Source of the DNA: CBDAPE01 sp965198325
GTDB taxonomy: Bacteria; Pseudomonadota; Alphaproteobacteria; UBA828; JAPUJA01
Assembly: GCA_965198325.1 (NCBI GenBank)
Contig: CBDAPE010000017.1
Location: 620,001 to 684,000, forward strand
Direction of reading: 5' to 3'
DNA: 64,000 nucleotides
A model generated the notes under the pieces. That model was not told the DNA's origin. It saw nothing but the letters and a program-made list of their open reading frames with translations, and did no database searches. The position numbers and the translations under genes are program-made. Below, piece by piece: positions 9,648-18,645 of this stretch (positions within the stretch are counted from its first letter, which is position 1; the number at the start of each line of letters is the position of its first letter).

Positions 9648-10763
9648 ATGCTTCGACGACTCCGTCTTCTCGACCGGTTGAGCCAGGGCAAGCTCAGCCG
9701 CCGCGAATTCCATCAGGCTCTCGGTCTTGCGGGCCTGAGCCTTGCGGCCTATCCCATGGTTTCCCGGTCCCCCCGGGCCGCCGACAATCTCGTCATGTTG
9801 AACTGGGGCGGCTTCGAGGATCCCAATCTGTTTCCCGAATACTTCGCCGAGCACGGCGCACCCGATGCCCATTTTTTCGGTGACGAATACGAGGGCATCG
9901 CCAAGCTGAACGCCGGTTTCGAGGCCGATATCGTCGGCCCCTGTATCGACGTCATGCCGAGCTGGTTGACGACCGGCCTGCAGCCGATCGACGAATCGCG
10001 CCTGATCTACCTCGACGACCAGTTCGAGACCGTGCGCAATGCGGCGCCCGCGTTTCACAACGGCAAGCGCTATTTCCTCTCGATCTACTGGGGGTTCACC
10101 TCGATCATCTACCGCACCGACATGACCGACATTACGCCCGAAGAGGAATCCTGGACCCTGCTGTTCGACGAGCGGTTCGCGGGAAAGATGGCGATCTGGG
10201 ATTCGACCGATGCGGTGATCCCCTCGACCTCGCTGGCCGCGGGCTTCTTCGACGACCCGTTCCGGCCCGACGGCGAGCGTCTTGAGGTCGTGGGCGACAT
10301 GATGCGCAAGCAGCGCGACCTGATGCGGCTTTACTTCGGCGGTGTCACCTCGGCGGTCCAGGCGATCGCGTCGGGCGAGGTCGTGGTCAGCTACGGCTGG
10401 TCCGATTTCCTCTATCACCTCAAGGAAGCGGGCGTGCCGTTCAAATGGGCGAAGCCCAAGGAAGGCCACATCAGCTACAACTGCGGCCTCGCGCGCTCCA
10501 ACCGCCAGGACAACGGAGACCTCCAGTACGACTTCCTCAACGCGGCGATGTCACCCGAGGCGGGCAAGTTCCTGCTCGAGGTCTTCAGCCTTGGGGCGTC
10601 GAACAGAAAGAGCTTCGACATGGTCGATCCGGCGCTGCTGGCCGAGCTCGAAATCTCGACGCCCGAGGCGTCGCTCGCGGCCTCGCACCCGTTTGTCGCC
10701 GTGCCGCCCGAGCTCAAGCAGAAGCACCAGCTGCTGTTCAACGACATCAAGGCGGGGTTCTGA
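9648..10763 (+). CDS. PotD-like periplasmic solute-binding protein, Tat signal
   Basis: 371 residues of the extracellular solute-binding family 1 (spermidine/putrescine type). The N-terminus has a twin-arginine signal (SRREFHQALGLAGLSLAAYP, residues 17-36), so it is exported folded by Tat. The mature part opens with NLVMLNWGGFEDPNLFPEY, typical of PotD relatives, and continues with IYWGFTSIIYRTD, AIWDSTDAVIPST and VVVSYGWSDFLYHLKEAG, the ligand-cleft strands. GGGAGGTGAAAG precedes the ATG. No ABC permease or ATPase gene lies nearby, so it must serve a transporter elsewhere or act as an orphan. A polyamine ligand is an inference from family only. Confidence 0.83.
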   Translation: MLRRLRLLDRLSQGKLSRREFHQALGLAGLSLAAYPMVSRSPRAADNLVMLNWGGFEDPNLFPEYFAEHGAPDAHFFGDEYEGIAKLNAGFEADIVGPCIDVMPSWLTTGLQPIDESRLIYLDDQFETVRNAAPAFHNGKRYFLSIYWGFTSIIYRTDMTDITPEEESWTLLFDERFAGKMAIWDSTDAVIPSTSLAAGFFDDPFRPDGERLEVVGDMMRKQRDLMRLYFGGVTSAVQAIASGEVVVSYGWSDFLYHLKEAGVPFKWAKPKEGHISYNCGLARSNRQDNGDLQYDFLNAAMSPEAGKFLLEVFSLGASNRKSFDMVDPALLAELEISTPEASLAASHPFVAVPPELKQKHQLLFNDIKAGF

Positions 10764-10825
10764 CGATCGCGATGTAAGCCGGCGGCCCCGCGGCTGCCGT
10801 GTTTCGGAGCCGAGGAGGACGCACG

Positions 10826-11686
10826 GTGAGCAAATCGGACTCGGATTCGCTCGCGGACACCCGCGTGGCGTGGCCCGGCGGCGCCCAATGCGCCGTCATG
10901 CTGACCTTCGACTTCGACGCGGAGACGCTGTGGATCGGCCGCGATCCGGCGAACTGGAAGCGACCGGGCACGCTGTCGCAAGGCAAGTACGGGGCCAAGA
11001 TCGGCGTGCCCAAGATCCTCGAACTGCTCGATGAGAGCGGACTCCGGGCGACCTTCTTCGTGCCCGGCTGGACCGCGGAAACCCACACCGACCGGGTCGA
11101 GGCGATCGTCGCCAGAGGACATGAGATCGGCCATCACAGCTATCTGCACGAATGGATCGACCCGGACCAGCCGGAGCGCGAAGAGGAAGAGCTCGACAGG
11201 GGGCTGGAGGCGCTGAAACGCACGGTGGGCGTGGTGCCTTCCGGCTACCGCTCACCTGCGGGGGAGACCAGCGCCAACATGGTGCGCCTGCTCACGGACC
11301 GGGGCTTCGTCTACGACAGCTCGATGATGGACGACATCAACCCCTATCGCCACAGCCTGCCCGACGGCACGCCCGGCATTCTGGAGATCCCCTGGCACTG
11401 GAGCCTGGACGACGCGGTGTACATGCTGTTTTCCATCAAGGCGCCGCGGCCGATCTTCACCAACGAGCATGTCATGAAGATCTGGCAGGACGAATTCAGG
11501 GAGATCCACCGCTGGGGCGGGCTGTTCGACCTCGTCATGCACCCCCAGGTGATCGGCCGGCCCTCGCGGCTCGCCCTGCTGCGGGAGTTCATCGGCTGGG
11601 TGCGGGAATTTTCCGGCGTCTGGTTCGCGACCGGCTCCGAGGTCGCCCAGGCCTGGTCCGCACAGGCCGAGGCGGACGGCGGGTAA
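10826..11686 (+). CDS. Polysaccharide deacetylase (CE4, NodB-fold)
   Basis: 286-residue CE4/NodB homology protein. Motif 1 is TFDFDAE (27-33, general base Asp and metal Asp), motif 2 is HHSYLH (103-108, two metal-binding His), and motif 3 is GYRSPAG near 130-136. This set is the one seen in the cytosolic allantoinase-like/PuuE and peptidoglycan deacetylase subgroup; no signal peptide is visible. The GTG start has GAGGAGG seven bases upstream. Members hydrolyse N-acetyl groups or, in the PuuE subgroup, open allantoin, so the substrate is left open. The gene converges on the tRNA-Cys. Confidence 0.82.
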   Translation: MSKSDSDSLADTRVAWPGGAQCAVMLTFDFDAETLWIGRDPANWKRPGTLSQGKYGAKIGVPKILELLDESGLRATFFVPGWTAETHTDRVEAIVARGHEIGHHSYLHEWIDPDQPEREEEELDRGLEALKRTVGVVPSGYRSPAGETSANMVRLLTDRGFVYDSSMMDDINPYRHSLPDGTPGILEIPWHWSLDDAVYMLFSIKAPRPIFTNEHVMKIWQDEFREIHRWGGLFDLVMHPQVIGRPSRLALLREFIGWVREFSGVWFATGSEVAQAWSAQAEADGG

Positions 11687-11734
11687 GTTGGCAGGGTTGG
11701 CTTGGTTCCGCGATCGTTAGGCTCGAAGGGAAGT

Positions 11735-11808
11735 TGGAGGCCGGGGCCGGAATCGAACCGACGTAGGAGGATTTGCAGTCCTCTGCATAGCCACTCTGCC
11801 ACCCGGCC
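11735..11808 (-). tRNA. tRNA-Cys (GCA)
   Basis: Read on the minus strand, a 74-base cloverleaf is present: acceptor GGCCGGG pairs with CCCGGCC, the D-arm has GCAGAGUGGCUAUGC, the anticodon stem GAGGA/UCCUC encloses loop CUGCAAA with anticodon GCA, and the T-arm is CGGUUCGAUUCCG. The 3' end is U plus an encoded CCA. Confidence 0.95.
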
Positions 11809-11926
11809 GGCGGCGCAGCCGGCGAAATCCCGGCTCGCGCGGACGACGCTATATAGGCCGCGTCCCGAGGCCGGTCAAGCGGGCTCTGGCGTACGCGCGC
11901 GGCCCCGATGGCGGTATTTGCCGCGA

Positions 11927-11955
11927 TTGTCTTTCGGCGATCGAACGACTATAAA
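11927..11955 (+). promoter_or_regulatory. Sigma-70-like promoter for the PCMT-rhodanese-TolC operon
   Basis: TTGTCT at 11927-11932 and TATAAA at 11950-11955 are separated by 17 bases. The predicted start site is about 50 bases before the PCMT-like ATG. It is the only good match in this 200-base gap. Confidence 0.5.
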
Positions 11956-12012
11956 TCCGCTGGCCCACCGGCCACGCATCGGGCCAAAACGAGGAGGAGG
12001 GCAGGCGATCCC

Positions 12013-12669
12013 ATGAGCGACTATGCCGCGATCCGGCACACCATGGTCGAATCTCAGCTCCGCACCAACGAGGTGGCAGAGCCCCGCCTGGTCGACGCGA
12101 TCGAGGCGGTGCCCCGAGAGCGTTTCGTGCCCGAGCCGATGCAGGGCATCGCCTATGTCGACGAGGATCTCGAAATCGCGCCAGGCCGCTATCTGATGGA
12201 GCCCCGGGTTCTTGCCCGCCTGCTACAGGCCGCGACAATCGACGCGGACGATGTGGTGCTCGACGTGGGATGCGCGACCGGCTATTCGACGGTCGTGCTG
12301 GCTCATCTGGCAGGCACCGTGGTCGGCCTGGAGAGCGATGGGGCGCTGGCGTCGCGCGCCGACCAGCTGATGGCCGAGCTGGGGGTCGACAAGGCCGCCG
12401 TGGTGACCGGGCCGCTGGCCGAGGGTTATTCGCGGCAGGCGCCCTATAATGTAATCCTGGTGGACGGCGCGGTTCCGGACGTTCCTACAGGCTTGAGCGA
12501 CCAGTTGGCCGATGGCGGCCGTCTGCTCGCGGTTGTTCGCGAGCCCGGAAATGTGGGGCGGGCGGTTCTCATGCTGCGTCGCCATGGAATGTTGTCGAGC
12601 CGCGAGCTGTTCGACGCCGCGGTTCCGATTCTGCCCGGCTTCGAGCAGGCCCCCGGCTTCGTTTTTTAG
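12013..12669 (+). CDS. Protein-L-isoaspartate O-methyltransferase-like protein
   Basis: 218 residues with the PCMT N-terminal region (MVESQLRTNEV, then VPRERFVPE at 33-41) and SAM motif I VLDVGCATGYSTVVL near 82-96. It is shorter and more divergent than the true Pcm at 45816-46457; the SAM site is present but the substrate loop differs (PGRYLMEPRVLARLL in place of the usual TISQP motif). It is therefore probably a methyltransferase of the PCMT fold with uncertain substrate. A GGAGGAGGG lies about 11 bases upstream. First gene of a unit with a rhodanese and TolC, an order common in Rhodospirillales. Confidence 0.8.
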   Translation: MSDYAAIRHTMVESQLRTNEVAEPRLVDAIEAVPRERFVPEPMQGIAYVDEDLEIAPGRYLMEPRVLARLLQAATIDADDVVLDVGCATGYSTVVLAHLAGTVVGLESDGALASRADQLMAELGVDKAAVVTGPLAEGYSRQAPYNVILVDGAVPDVPTGLSDQLADGGRLLAVVREPGNVGRAVLMLRRHGMLSSRELFDAAVPILPGFEQAPGFVF

Positions 12670-12678
12670 CAGATCATC

Positions 12679-13014
12679 GTGGACCCGGATTATCCCATCG
12701 AAATCCACCCGGGCGAGGTGGCAGACCTCATCGCCGGTCGCGAGAATTCGGTCGAGGTTCTCGACGTGCGGGAGTTATGGGAACGGGAGATTTGTGCGCT
12801 TGAAGGCAGTCGCCACATCCCCATGAGCGAAATTCCCGCGCGGGTCGACGAGCTTCCACGGGACCGTGCACTGGTAGTCTACTGCCACCACGGCATGCGC
12901 AGCCTGCAGGTGACAATGTGGCTTCGTGAACAGGGTCTGGACAATGTCGTAAATCTTGGCGGCGGGATCGATGCCTGGGCGCGCGACGTCGATCCGGCGA
13001 TGCCGACATACTAG
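12679..13014 (+). CDS. Single-domain rhodanese (sulfurtransferase)
   Basis: 111 residues, one rhodanese domain of GlpE size. The active-site loop is VVYCHHGMRS with the sulfur-carrying Cys near residue 69, preceded by VLDVRELWER, the typical CH2A-like entry strand. It would move a persulfide sulfur from a donor to a thiophilic acceptor in the cytoplasm. It starts with GTG nine bases after the PCMT-like stop and precedes TolC, so it is inside the same transcription unit. Its partner is not known. Confidence 0.85.
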   Translation: MDPDYPIEIHPGEVADLIAGRENSVEVLDVRELWEREICALEGSRHIPMSEIPARVDELPRDRALVVYCHHGMRSLQVTMWLREQGLDNVVNLGGGIDAWARDVDPAMPTY

Positions 13015-13092
13015 CCGGATCGAAAACCAAGGTTGACGACGCATGATTTGGCTTGTCCCATAGGCTGGCAAGAACGACGTCAGGGAGATACC

Positions 13093-14452
13093 ATGAAGCG
13101 TTTGTTGAAAGTTGCCGCGCTGGCGGCGGCCGGGTTGTTGATCGTGTTTGGTGGGGCGCGGGCGGAAACCTTGGCCGAGGCCATGACCAAGGCCTACATG
13201 GCCAATCCGACGCTGAAGGCCCAGCGCGCCCAGGTCCGGGCAACCGACGAACGGGTTTCCCAGGCTCTGTCGGGCTGGCGGCCCACCGTGATCCTGACGG
13301 GCGACGCGGGCAAGACCCGGGCCGACGACGACCTCGGCTTCTTCCAGTCCGAAGAGACCCGCACGCCGCTCACCCTCGGCCTGAACTTCGATCAGCCGCT
13401 CTATCGGAGCGGCCGGACCACGGCCTCGACGGAGCAAGCCGAGTTTCTGGTTTTGGCCAGCCGGGCCCTACTCGATTCCGTCGAACAACAGGTTTTGCTC
13501 GACGCGGCCACGGCCTACCTTGATGTCCTGCGCGACTTCGCCGTTCTCCAACTCAGCGTCCACAACGAGCAGGTTCTCGAACGTCAACTCGAAGCGGCCC
13601 GCGACCGCTTCGACGTGGGTGAGATCACGCGGACCGACGTGGCGCAAGCGGAGGCTCGCTTGTCTCAGGCCAGCGCCGAACGTATTGCGGCCGAGGGCCA
13701 GCTCATCTCGTCGCGGGAGGACCTACCAGAAGGTGATCGGTGACATGCCGGGCGAGCTTGTCTGGCCCCACGCCCTGACGGACCTGCCCGGGACGGAAGA
13801 CGCGGCGCGGGTCGCTGCCCAGGCGACTCATCCAGACATCGTGGAGGCGGGTTTCGCCGTGCGGGCCGCGATAGCAGAGGTTCGCGCCGTGACGGGCGAG
13901 TTGCTTCCCGAAGTCAGCCTGACGGCCGATCTGACCCGTGCCGAGGAAAGCTCAAGCCGGGAGAGCATCTCTGAGCGTGCATCGATTGCGGCCGAACTTA
14001 CGGTGCCGCTCTATCAGTCCGGCGAAGTCTATTCCCGGGTCAGGGAGGCCAAACAACGGGCTGGGCAGCGCCGCATTGAGATCGAGGAGACCCAGCGGGC
14101 TGTTATGGAGACCGTAACGCAGGCGTGGGAGGCTCTGATGACGGCGCGCGCGCAAATCACGGCATTTTCCGCTCAGGTCCGGGCGTCCCAGGTGGCGCTC
14201 GACGGTGTTGAGCAGGAGGCATTGGTGGGGTTGCGCACGACCCTCGACGTCCTGGACGCGGAGCAGGAGTTCTTTGTGGCGCGGGTCAATCTGGTCAGGG
14301 CGGAGCGAGACGAGATATTCTCGAGCTACTGGCTCGGCCAGGCAATCGGCCGGTTGAACGCTCGGGCCCTGAATTTGCCTGTCGACGCCTATGAAGCGGA
14401 CGAACACTACCGCGCGGTAAGGGACAAGTGGTTCGGAGTCGGCGAAGACTGA
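13093..14452 (+). pseudogene. tolC: TolC-family outer-membrane efflux protein, frameshifted
   Basis: Signal peptide MKRLLKVAALAAAGLLIVFGG ending in ARA, then the TolC repeat opening ETLAEAMTKAYMANPTLKA. Both halves of the TolC duplication are present: the second shows THPDIVEAGFAVRAA, VPLYQSGEVYSRVREAKQ and TTLDVLDAEQEFFVA. The frame breaks near 13716-13721 and the first part stops at 13743. Removing one G in the GAGG there gives the usual SR(E/A)TYQKVIGDMPGEL junction and one protein of about 452 residues. TolC forms the outer-membrane channel of type I secretion and RND pumps. If real, the shift cuts the barrel and coiled coil in half; a read error is equally possible. GGGAGA lies upstream of the ATG. 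Confidence 0.82.
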
Positions 14453-14571
14453 CCGGCAGGCGGGTTTAAGTCCGGCGCCAAAGTGTATGGATTTCTTTAA
14501 GAAGTTCATTTAATGTTCGAATTTGGTGCGATACACCGGGGTGCGGGAGCGCGCCTGTGCGTAGGTGAGAC

Positions 14572-15201
14572 ATGAGCGATTCGAAATCCGAGCAGCAAGA
14601 ACCGTCGATGGAGGATATCCTCTCGTCGATCCGCCGGATAATTTCCGAGGATGGCGACGAAAAGCCGTCGGAAGAAGCCGAAGGTGGCGAGGCGGTTTCG
14701 GAGGCTGATGCTGTTCCCGTGACCGAGGAGGTCGAGGCCGTCGAGGAAGCCGAACCGGTTGAAGAAATCGATGACGTCTTCGATCTGACCGATATGGTCG
14801 ACGAAGAGGGCAAAGTCGTCGAGCTAAGCGACGAAGGCGCTCCCGACCTAACCGAAGCCGACGAAGCCGACATCGACACCCTCCTAAGCGGTACCGGAGT
14901 CGACGAAGACGCCGAGGATACCGAATCCGCGGTGGACGCAGGCGAGCTGCTGATGTCGGAAGGCGCAGAGGTCGAGGCCGCGGCCGCTCTTTCCACGCTC
15001 GCGCAGGCGACGTCGCCTGGACCGGTGGATAGCTCGGCGCTGAAGGTCATGAAATCGGGCCTGACGATCGAGCAATATGTGCTTGAAATGCTTCGCCCCA
15101 TGCTTCGGGAGTGGCTCGATGAGAACCTTCCGACAATGGTGCAACGCCTCGTCGAACGCGAGATCGAAAGGCTCGCCCGCCGCGCCGATCCCGTCGATTA
15201 G
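14572..15201 (+). CDS. popZ: PopZ-like DUF2497 polar organising protein
   Basis: 209 residues. The N-terminal motif EPSMEDILSSIRRIISED (10-27) is the PopZ/DUF2497 signature, followed by a long acidic, Glu/Val/Asp-rich disordered linker (about 30-140) and a C-terminal helical oligomerisation region (LKVMKSGLTIEQYVLEML, LREWLDENLPTMVQRLV). In Caulobacter PopZ builds a polar matrix that anchors ParB and the chromosome origin. The linker is a spacer whose length and charge set condensate behaviour. The tolC-popZ-valS order is usual in alphaproteobacteria and supports the call. Confidence 0.88.
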   Translation: MSDSKSEQQEPSMEDILSSIRRIISEDGDEKPSEEAEGGEAVSEADAVPVTEEVEAVEEAEPVEEIDDVFDLTDMVDEEGKVVELSDEGAPDLTEADEADIDTLLSGTGVDEDAEDTESAVDAGELLMSEGAEVEAAAALSTLAQATSPGPVDSSALKVMKSGLTIEQYVLEMLRPMLREWLDENLPTMVQRLVEREIERLARRADPVD

Positions 15202-15299
15202 ACCCCACCCAGGATGACCGTAGGAGCAGTGGCGGGCCCGCCGTCGAGGGCGGGCGCGTAGGCGTTGCGTTCCGCCCGGTCCGCCGCTAGCTTTCCCCG

Positions 15300-17951
15300 A
15301 TGCTGGACAAGACCTATTCACCCGCGGAGATCGAAGCTAGGCTCTACGCGATCTGGGAGGACTCGTGCGCGTTCACCTGCCGCCCCGACAGCGACCGCAC
15401 GCCGTATTCGATCGCAATACCGCCGCCCAACGTGACCGGCAGCCTGCATATGGGACACGCACTGAACAACACGCTGCAGGACGTACTGATCCGTGCCCGG
15501 CGCAAGCGGGGCGACGATACACTTTGGCAGGTTGGTATGGATCATGCGGGCATCGCCACCCAGATGGTCGTCGAACGCCAGCTCGCCGAAGAAGGGCTCG
15601 ACCGGAAGACGCTGGGCCGCGAGTCGTTCATCGATCGGGTCTGGACCTGGAAGGCAGAATCGGGCGGCGCGATCATCAATCAGTTGCGCCGGCTCGGCGT
15701 ATCGGCAGACTGGTCGCGCGAGCGATTCACCATGGATGCAGGGTTGTCCGCTGCCGTCACCAAGGTCTTCGTCGAGCTCTACGCTAAGGGTCTGATTTAC
15801 CGTGACAAGCGCCTGGTCAACTGGGATTGCCGCCTGCATACCGCGATTTCCGATCTCGAGGTTGAACAACGGGAAACGGATGGCTTCCTGTGGTACATAA
15901 AATATCCGGTAGAAGGCGTTGAGAATAAATATATTTCCGTTGCGACAACGCGGCCGGAAACGATGTTCGGCGACACTGGCGTCGCCGTCCATCCGGACGA
16001 CCCGCGCTATGCCGATCTGATCGGCAAGAGCGTTCTTCTGCCGCTAGTGGGCCGGTGTATTCCGATTGTCGCCGACATCCACAGTGATCCCGAAAGAGGT
16101 TCCGGTGCGGTGAAGATCACGCCGGCTCACGACTTCAACGATTTCGTGGTTGGCCAGCGGCACGGTCTCGACGCGATCAACGTGCTGGATGCGAGCGGCC
16201 GCATGGCCGGCTCCGTGCCCGAAGCCTATCGGGGTCTCGACCGGTTCGAGGCCCGCGAGGCGGCGGTGGCGGCCCTCGAAACCAATGGACTATTGGAGAA
16301 GACCGAGCCCCATCGCCATGTCGTGCCCCACGGCGACCGCTCGGGCACGGTGATCGAGCCGTGGCTGACGGATCAATGGTTCGTCGATGCCGAATCCCTG
16401 GCCAAGCCCGCGATCGAGGCGGTCGAAACGGGCGATATCGTGTTCGTTCCGAAGTCGTGGGAGAAGACCTATTTCGAGTGGATGCACAATATTCAGCCGT
16501 GGTGCGTCTCGCGCCAAATCTGGTGGGGCCATCAAATTCCGGCCTGGTACGGGCCCGACGGCGAGGTTTTCGTGGCGTCCGACGAAGCGGCCGCTCAGGC
16601 CGCCGCACAGACCCATTACGGTGAAGCCGTTGAGCTCACCCGGGACGGGGACGTGCTGGATACCTGGTTCAGCTCGGCGCTCTGGCCGTTTTCGACGCTG
16701 GGCTGGCCCGAGGAGGCCCCCGAGCTCGCCCGCTACTATCCGACGAGCGTACTGGTCACCGGTTTCGACATCATCTTTTTCTGGGTCGCCCGGATGGCGA
16801 TGATGGGTCTCGCATTCATGGACGCGGTTCCCTTCCGCACGGTCTATATCCACGCCCTCGTGCGCGATGAGAAGGGACAGAAGATGTCCAAGAGCAAGGG
16901 CAATGTAATCGACCCGCTGGCACTCATGGATCGTTATGGCGCAGACGCCCTGCGCTTCACGCTCGCCGCCATGGCGGCACAGGGCCGGGACATCAAACTC
17001 TCGGAAAAACGCGTCGAGGGCTATCGCAATTTCGCTACCAAGCTGTGGAACGCGGCGCGTTACTGCGAAATGAACGACTGCCGGCCGACGTTTGGCTTCG
17101 ATCCGGCAGCCTGCCGGGAGACGCTCAACCGCTGGATCGTGGGCGAGGTCGTCCGGGCCGCAGCGGCGAGCGACGCGGCGCTCGACGAATTCCGCTTCAA
17201 CGACGCGGCCAACAGCCTCTACCAGTTCACCTGGGGAACCTTCTGCGACTGGTATCTGGAATTCACGAAGCCGATCCTCACCGGTTCCGACAGCGCGGCC
17301 CAGGACGAAACCCGGGCCTGTGCCGCCTGGGCGCTGGACCAAATTCTTCATCTGCTCCACCCATTCATGCCCTTTATTACCGAGGAGCTTTGGCAACGAC
17401 TCGACGAAAATCGCCCTGAGGCAATGATCACCATCCCGCGCCCCGAATACACGGCTGCGATGAGCCATCCGGGTGCAAGCAAGGAAGTGAACTGGGTGGT
17501 ACGGCTTATTTCAGAGGTGCGGGCGGTGCGCGTCGAAATGAATGTGCCGCCGGCTGCGCGGATTGCCCTCAAGGTGCGCGATGCGAGCGACGAACATTGG
17601 CGCTGGATCGACGCGGTACATCGCGATCAGATCCAGAGTCTCGCGCGGCTCTCGTCGATCGAACGCGACGACGGCGTTGACGATATGGGCGCGGTGCAGA
17701 CGGTACTCGACGAGACGAGTCTCATCCTGCCCCTGTCCGACGTGGTCGATCTTGCCGCCGAAGCCGCGCGTCTCAAGAAGGAGCTGACGCGCGTTCACGA
17801 TGAACTCGGCAAGATTGACAAAAAGCTCGCGAACGACAAATTTCTCGCCAAGGCGCCTCCGCAAGTCGTCGAGGAACAACGCGAGCGGCGTAATGCAGCC
17901 GAACAGGTGCGCGGCAAGATCGAACAGGCGCTGGCTCGTCTGGAGACCTAG
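15300..17951 (+). CDS. valS: Valyl-tRNA synthetase
   Basis: 883 residues, full length for bacterial ValRS. Class I signatures are intact: PPPNVTGSLHMGHA (HIGH at 50-53) and KMSKSKGN near 528-535. The editing (CP1) domain lies between them, with TTRPETMFGDTGVAVHP near 215. The C-terminal anticodon domain and the ValRS-specific tRNA-binding coiled coil (EAARLKKELTRVHDELGKIDKK region, near 820-880) are present. It charges tRNA-Val and edits threonyl-tRNA-Val in the cytoplasm. Start chosen at ATG 15300 from the conserved opening LDKTYSPAEIEARLY. Confidence 0.97.
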   Translation: MLDKTYSPAEIEARLYAIWEDSCAFTCRPDSDRTPYSIAIPPPNVTGSLHMGHALNNTLQDVLIRARRKRGDDTLWQVGMDHAGIATQMVVERQLAEEGLDRKTLGRESFIDRVWTWKAESGGAIINQLRRLGVSADWSRERFTMDAGLSAAVTKVFVELYAKGLIYRDKRLVNWDCRLHTAISDLEVEQRETDGFLWYIKYPVEGVENKYISVATTRPETMFGDTGVAVHPDDPRYADLIGKSVLLPLVGRCIPIVADIHSDPERGSGAVKITPAHDFNDFVVGQRHGLDAINVLDASGRMAGSVPEAYRGLDRFEAREAAVAALETNGLLEKTEPHRHVVPHGDRSGTVIEPWLTDQWFVDAESLAKPAIEAVETGDIVFVPKSWEKTYFEWMHNIQPWCVSRQIWWGHQIPAWYGPDGEVFVASDEAAAQAAAQTHYGEAVELTRDGDVLDTWFSSALWPFSTLGWPEEAPELARYYPTSVLVTGFDIIFFWVARMAMMGLAFMDAVPFRTVYIHALVRDEKGQKMSKSKGNVIDPLALMDRYGADALRFTLAAMAAQGRDIKLSEKRVEGYRNFATKLWNAARYCEMNDCRPTFGFDPAACRETLNRWIVGEVVRAAAASDAALDEFRFNDAANSLYQFTWGTFCDWYLEFTKPILTGSDSAAQDETRACAAWALDQILHLLHPFMPFITEELWQRLDENRPEAMITIPRPEYTAAMSHPGASKEVNWVVRLISEVRAVRVEMNVPPAARIALKVRDASDEHWRWIDAVHRDQIQSLARLSSIERDDGVDDMGAVQTVLDETSLILPLSDVVDLAAEAARLKKELTRVHDELGKIDKKLANDKFLAKAPPQVVEEQRERRNAAEQVRGKIEQALARLET

Positions 17952-17991
17952 CGGACAGGTGCGGCGAAGCAACAGCGAGGGATCGAGAAGC

Positions 17992-18645
17992 ATGGAGAGA
18001 CCAGACATCGGTCGCCGCAAGGATCTCAAGGAGGAGCTCGCGCATCTCTATGCGCCGGACGCCGACGCGATCACGCTTGTCGAGGTTCCGGAGCTGTCCT
18101 TCATCCTGATCGACGGTTCGGGTGAGCCGGGTCAGTCGAAGGATTTCCGCTCCGCGATCAAGACGCTTCGCTACGTGTCTTTTGCGTTAATTTTCAACCT
18201 TCGGGAGCGCCGGCCCGATTTGAGCTATGCCGTAATGCCGCTCGAGACTCTGTTCGCGGGCACCCCCGCGGGCGCCCTTTCGATCGGCGAGCCGGACGGC
18301 TGGCAATGGCGTTCGATGGTTGCGATGCCCGACGTCGTGACAATCGAATTCGTCAAGGAAACCCTGATCGAGGTTGAGCAGGCGAAAAAGGCAAAAGACG
18401 TCGACAAGGTTCGCTTCGAACGGGTCGCCGAAGGCCATGCGGTCCAACTGCTGCACGAGGGTCCGTTCACCGACGAGGGGCACAGCATTCGGCGCCTGCA
18501 CGATTATATTGCCCAGCACGGTCTGACGGTGAGCGGGGCGCATCACGAAATCTATCTAACGGATCCGGAGCGCGTTCTGCCCCACAGGAGGCGAACAATC
18601 CTGCGGCAACCAGTTAGGATCGACACCGAGGGAACCGACGGCTAG
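17992..18645 (+). CDS. GyrI-like domain protein
   Basis: 217 residues, single GyrI-like (SHS2-fold) small-molecule-binding domain; the opening RRKDLKEELAHLYAPDADAITLVEVPELSFILIDG and the later LLHEGPFTDEGHSIRRLHDYI, HHEIYLTDPER are typical of this stand-alone branch. The prototype GyrI/SbmC binds DNA gyrase and protects cells from gyrase poisons, and other members sense drugs in BmrR-type regulators, so binding of a ligand is more secure than any gyrase role. It begins 40 bases after valS. It meets the pentapeptide-repeat gene tail to tail, the two stop codons sharing one CTAG. Confidence 0.8.
   Translation: MERPDIGRRKDLKEELAHLYAPDADAITLVEVPELSFILIDGSGEPGQSKDFRSAIKTLRYVSFALIFNLRERRPDLSYAVMPLETLFAGTPAGALSIGEPDGWQWRSMVAMPDVVTIEFVKETLIEVEQAKKAKDVDKVRFERVAEGHAVQLLHEGPFTDEGHSIRRLHDYIAQHGLTVSGAHHEIYLTDPERVLPHRRRTILRQPVRIDTEGTDG

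Noticed and set aside
13700..13745. Programmed ribosomal frameshift in tolC
   Set aside because: No slippery heptamer or downstream pseudoknot is visible, and TolC genes are not known to use one; a mutation or read error is simpler.
15230..15262. GGCGGGCCCGCC palindrome upstream of valS as a terminator or T-box
   Set aside because: Too short and GC-only for a T-box, with no U-tract; likely chance in GC-rich DNA.
16290..17468. Long minus-strand open frame opposite valS
   Set aside because: Same reason: composition of a shadow frame and no independent signals.
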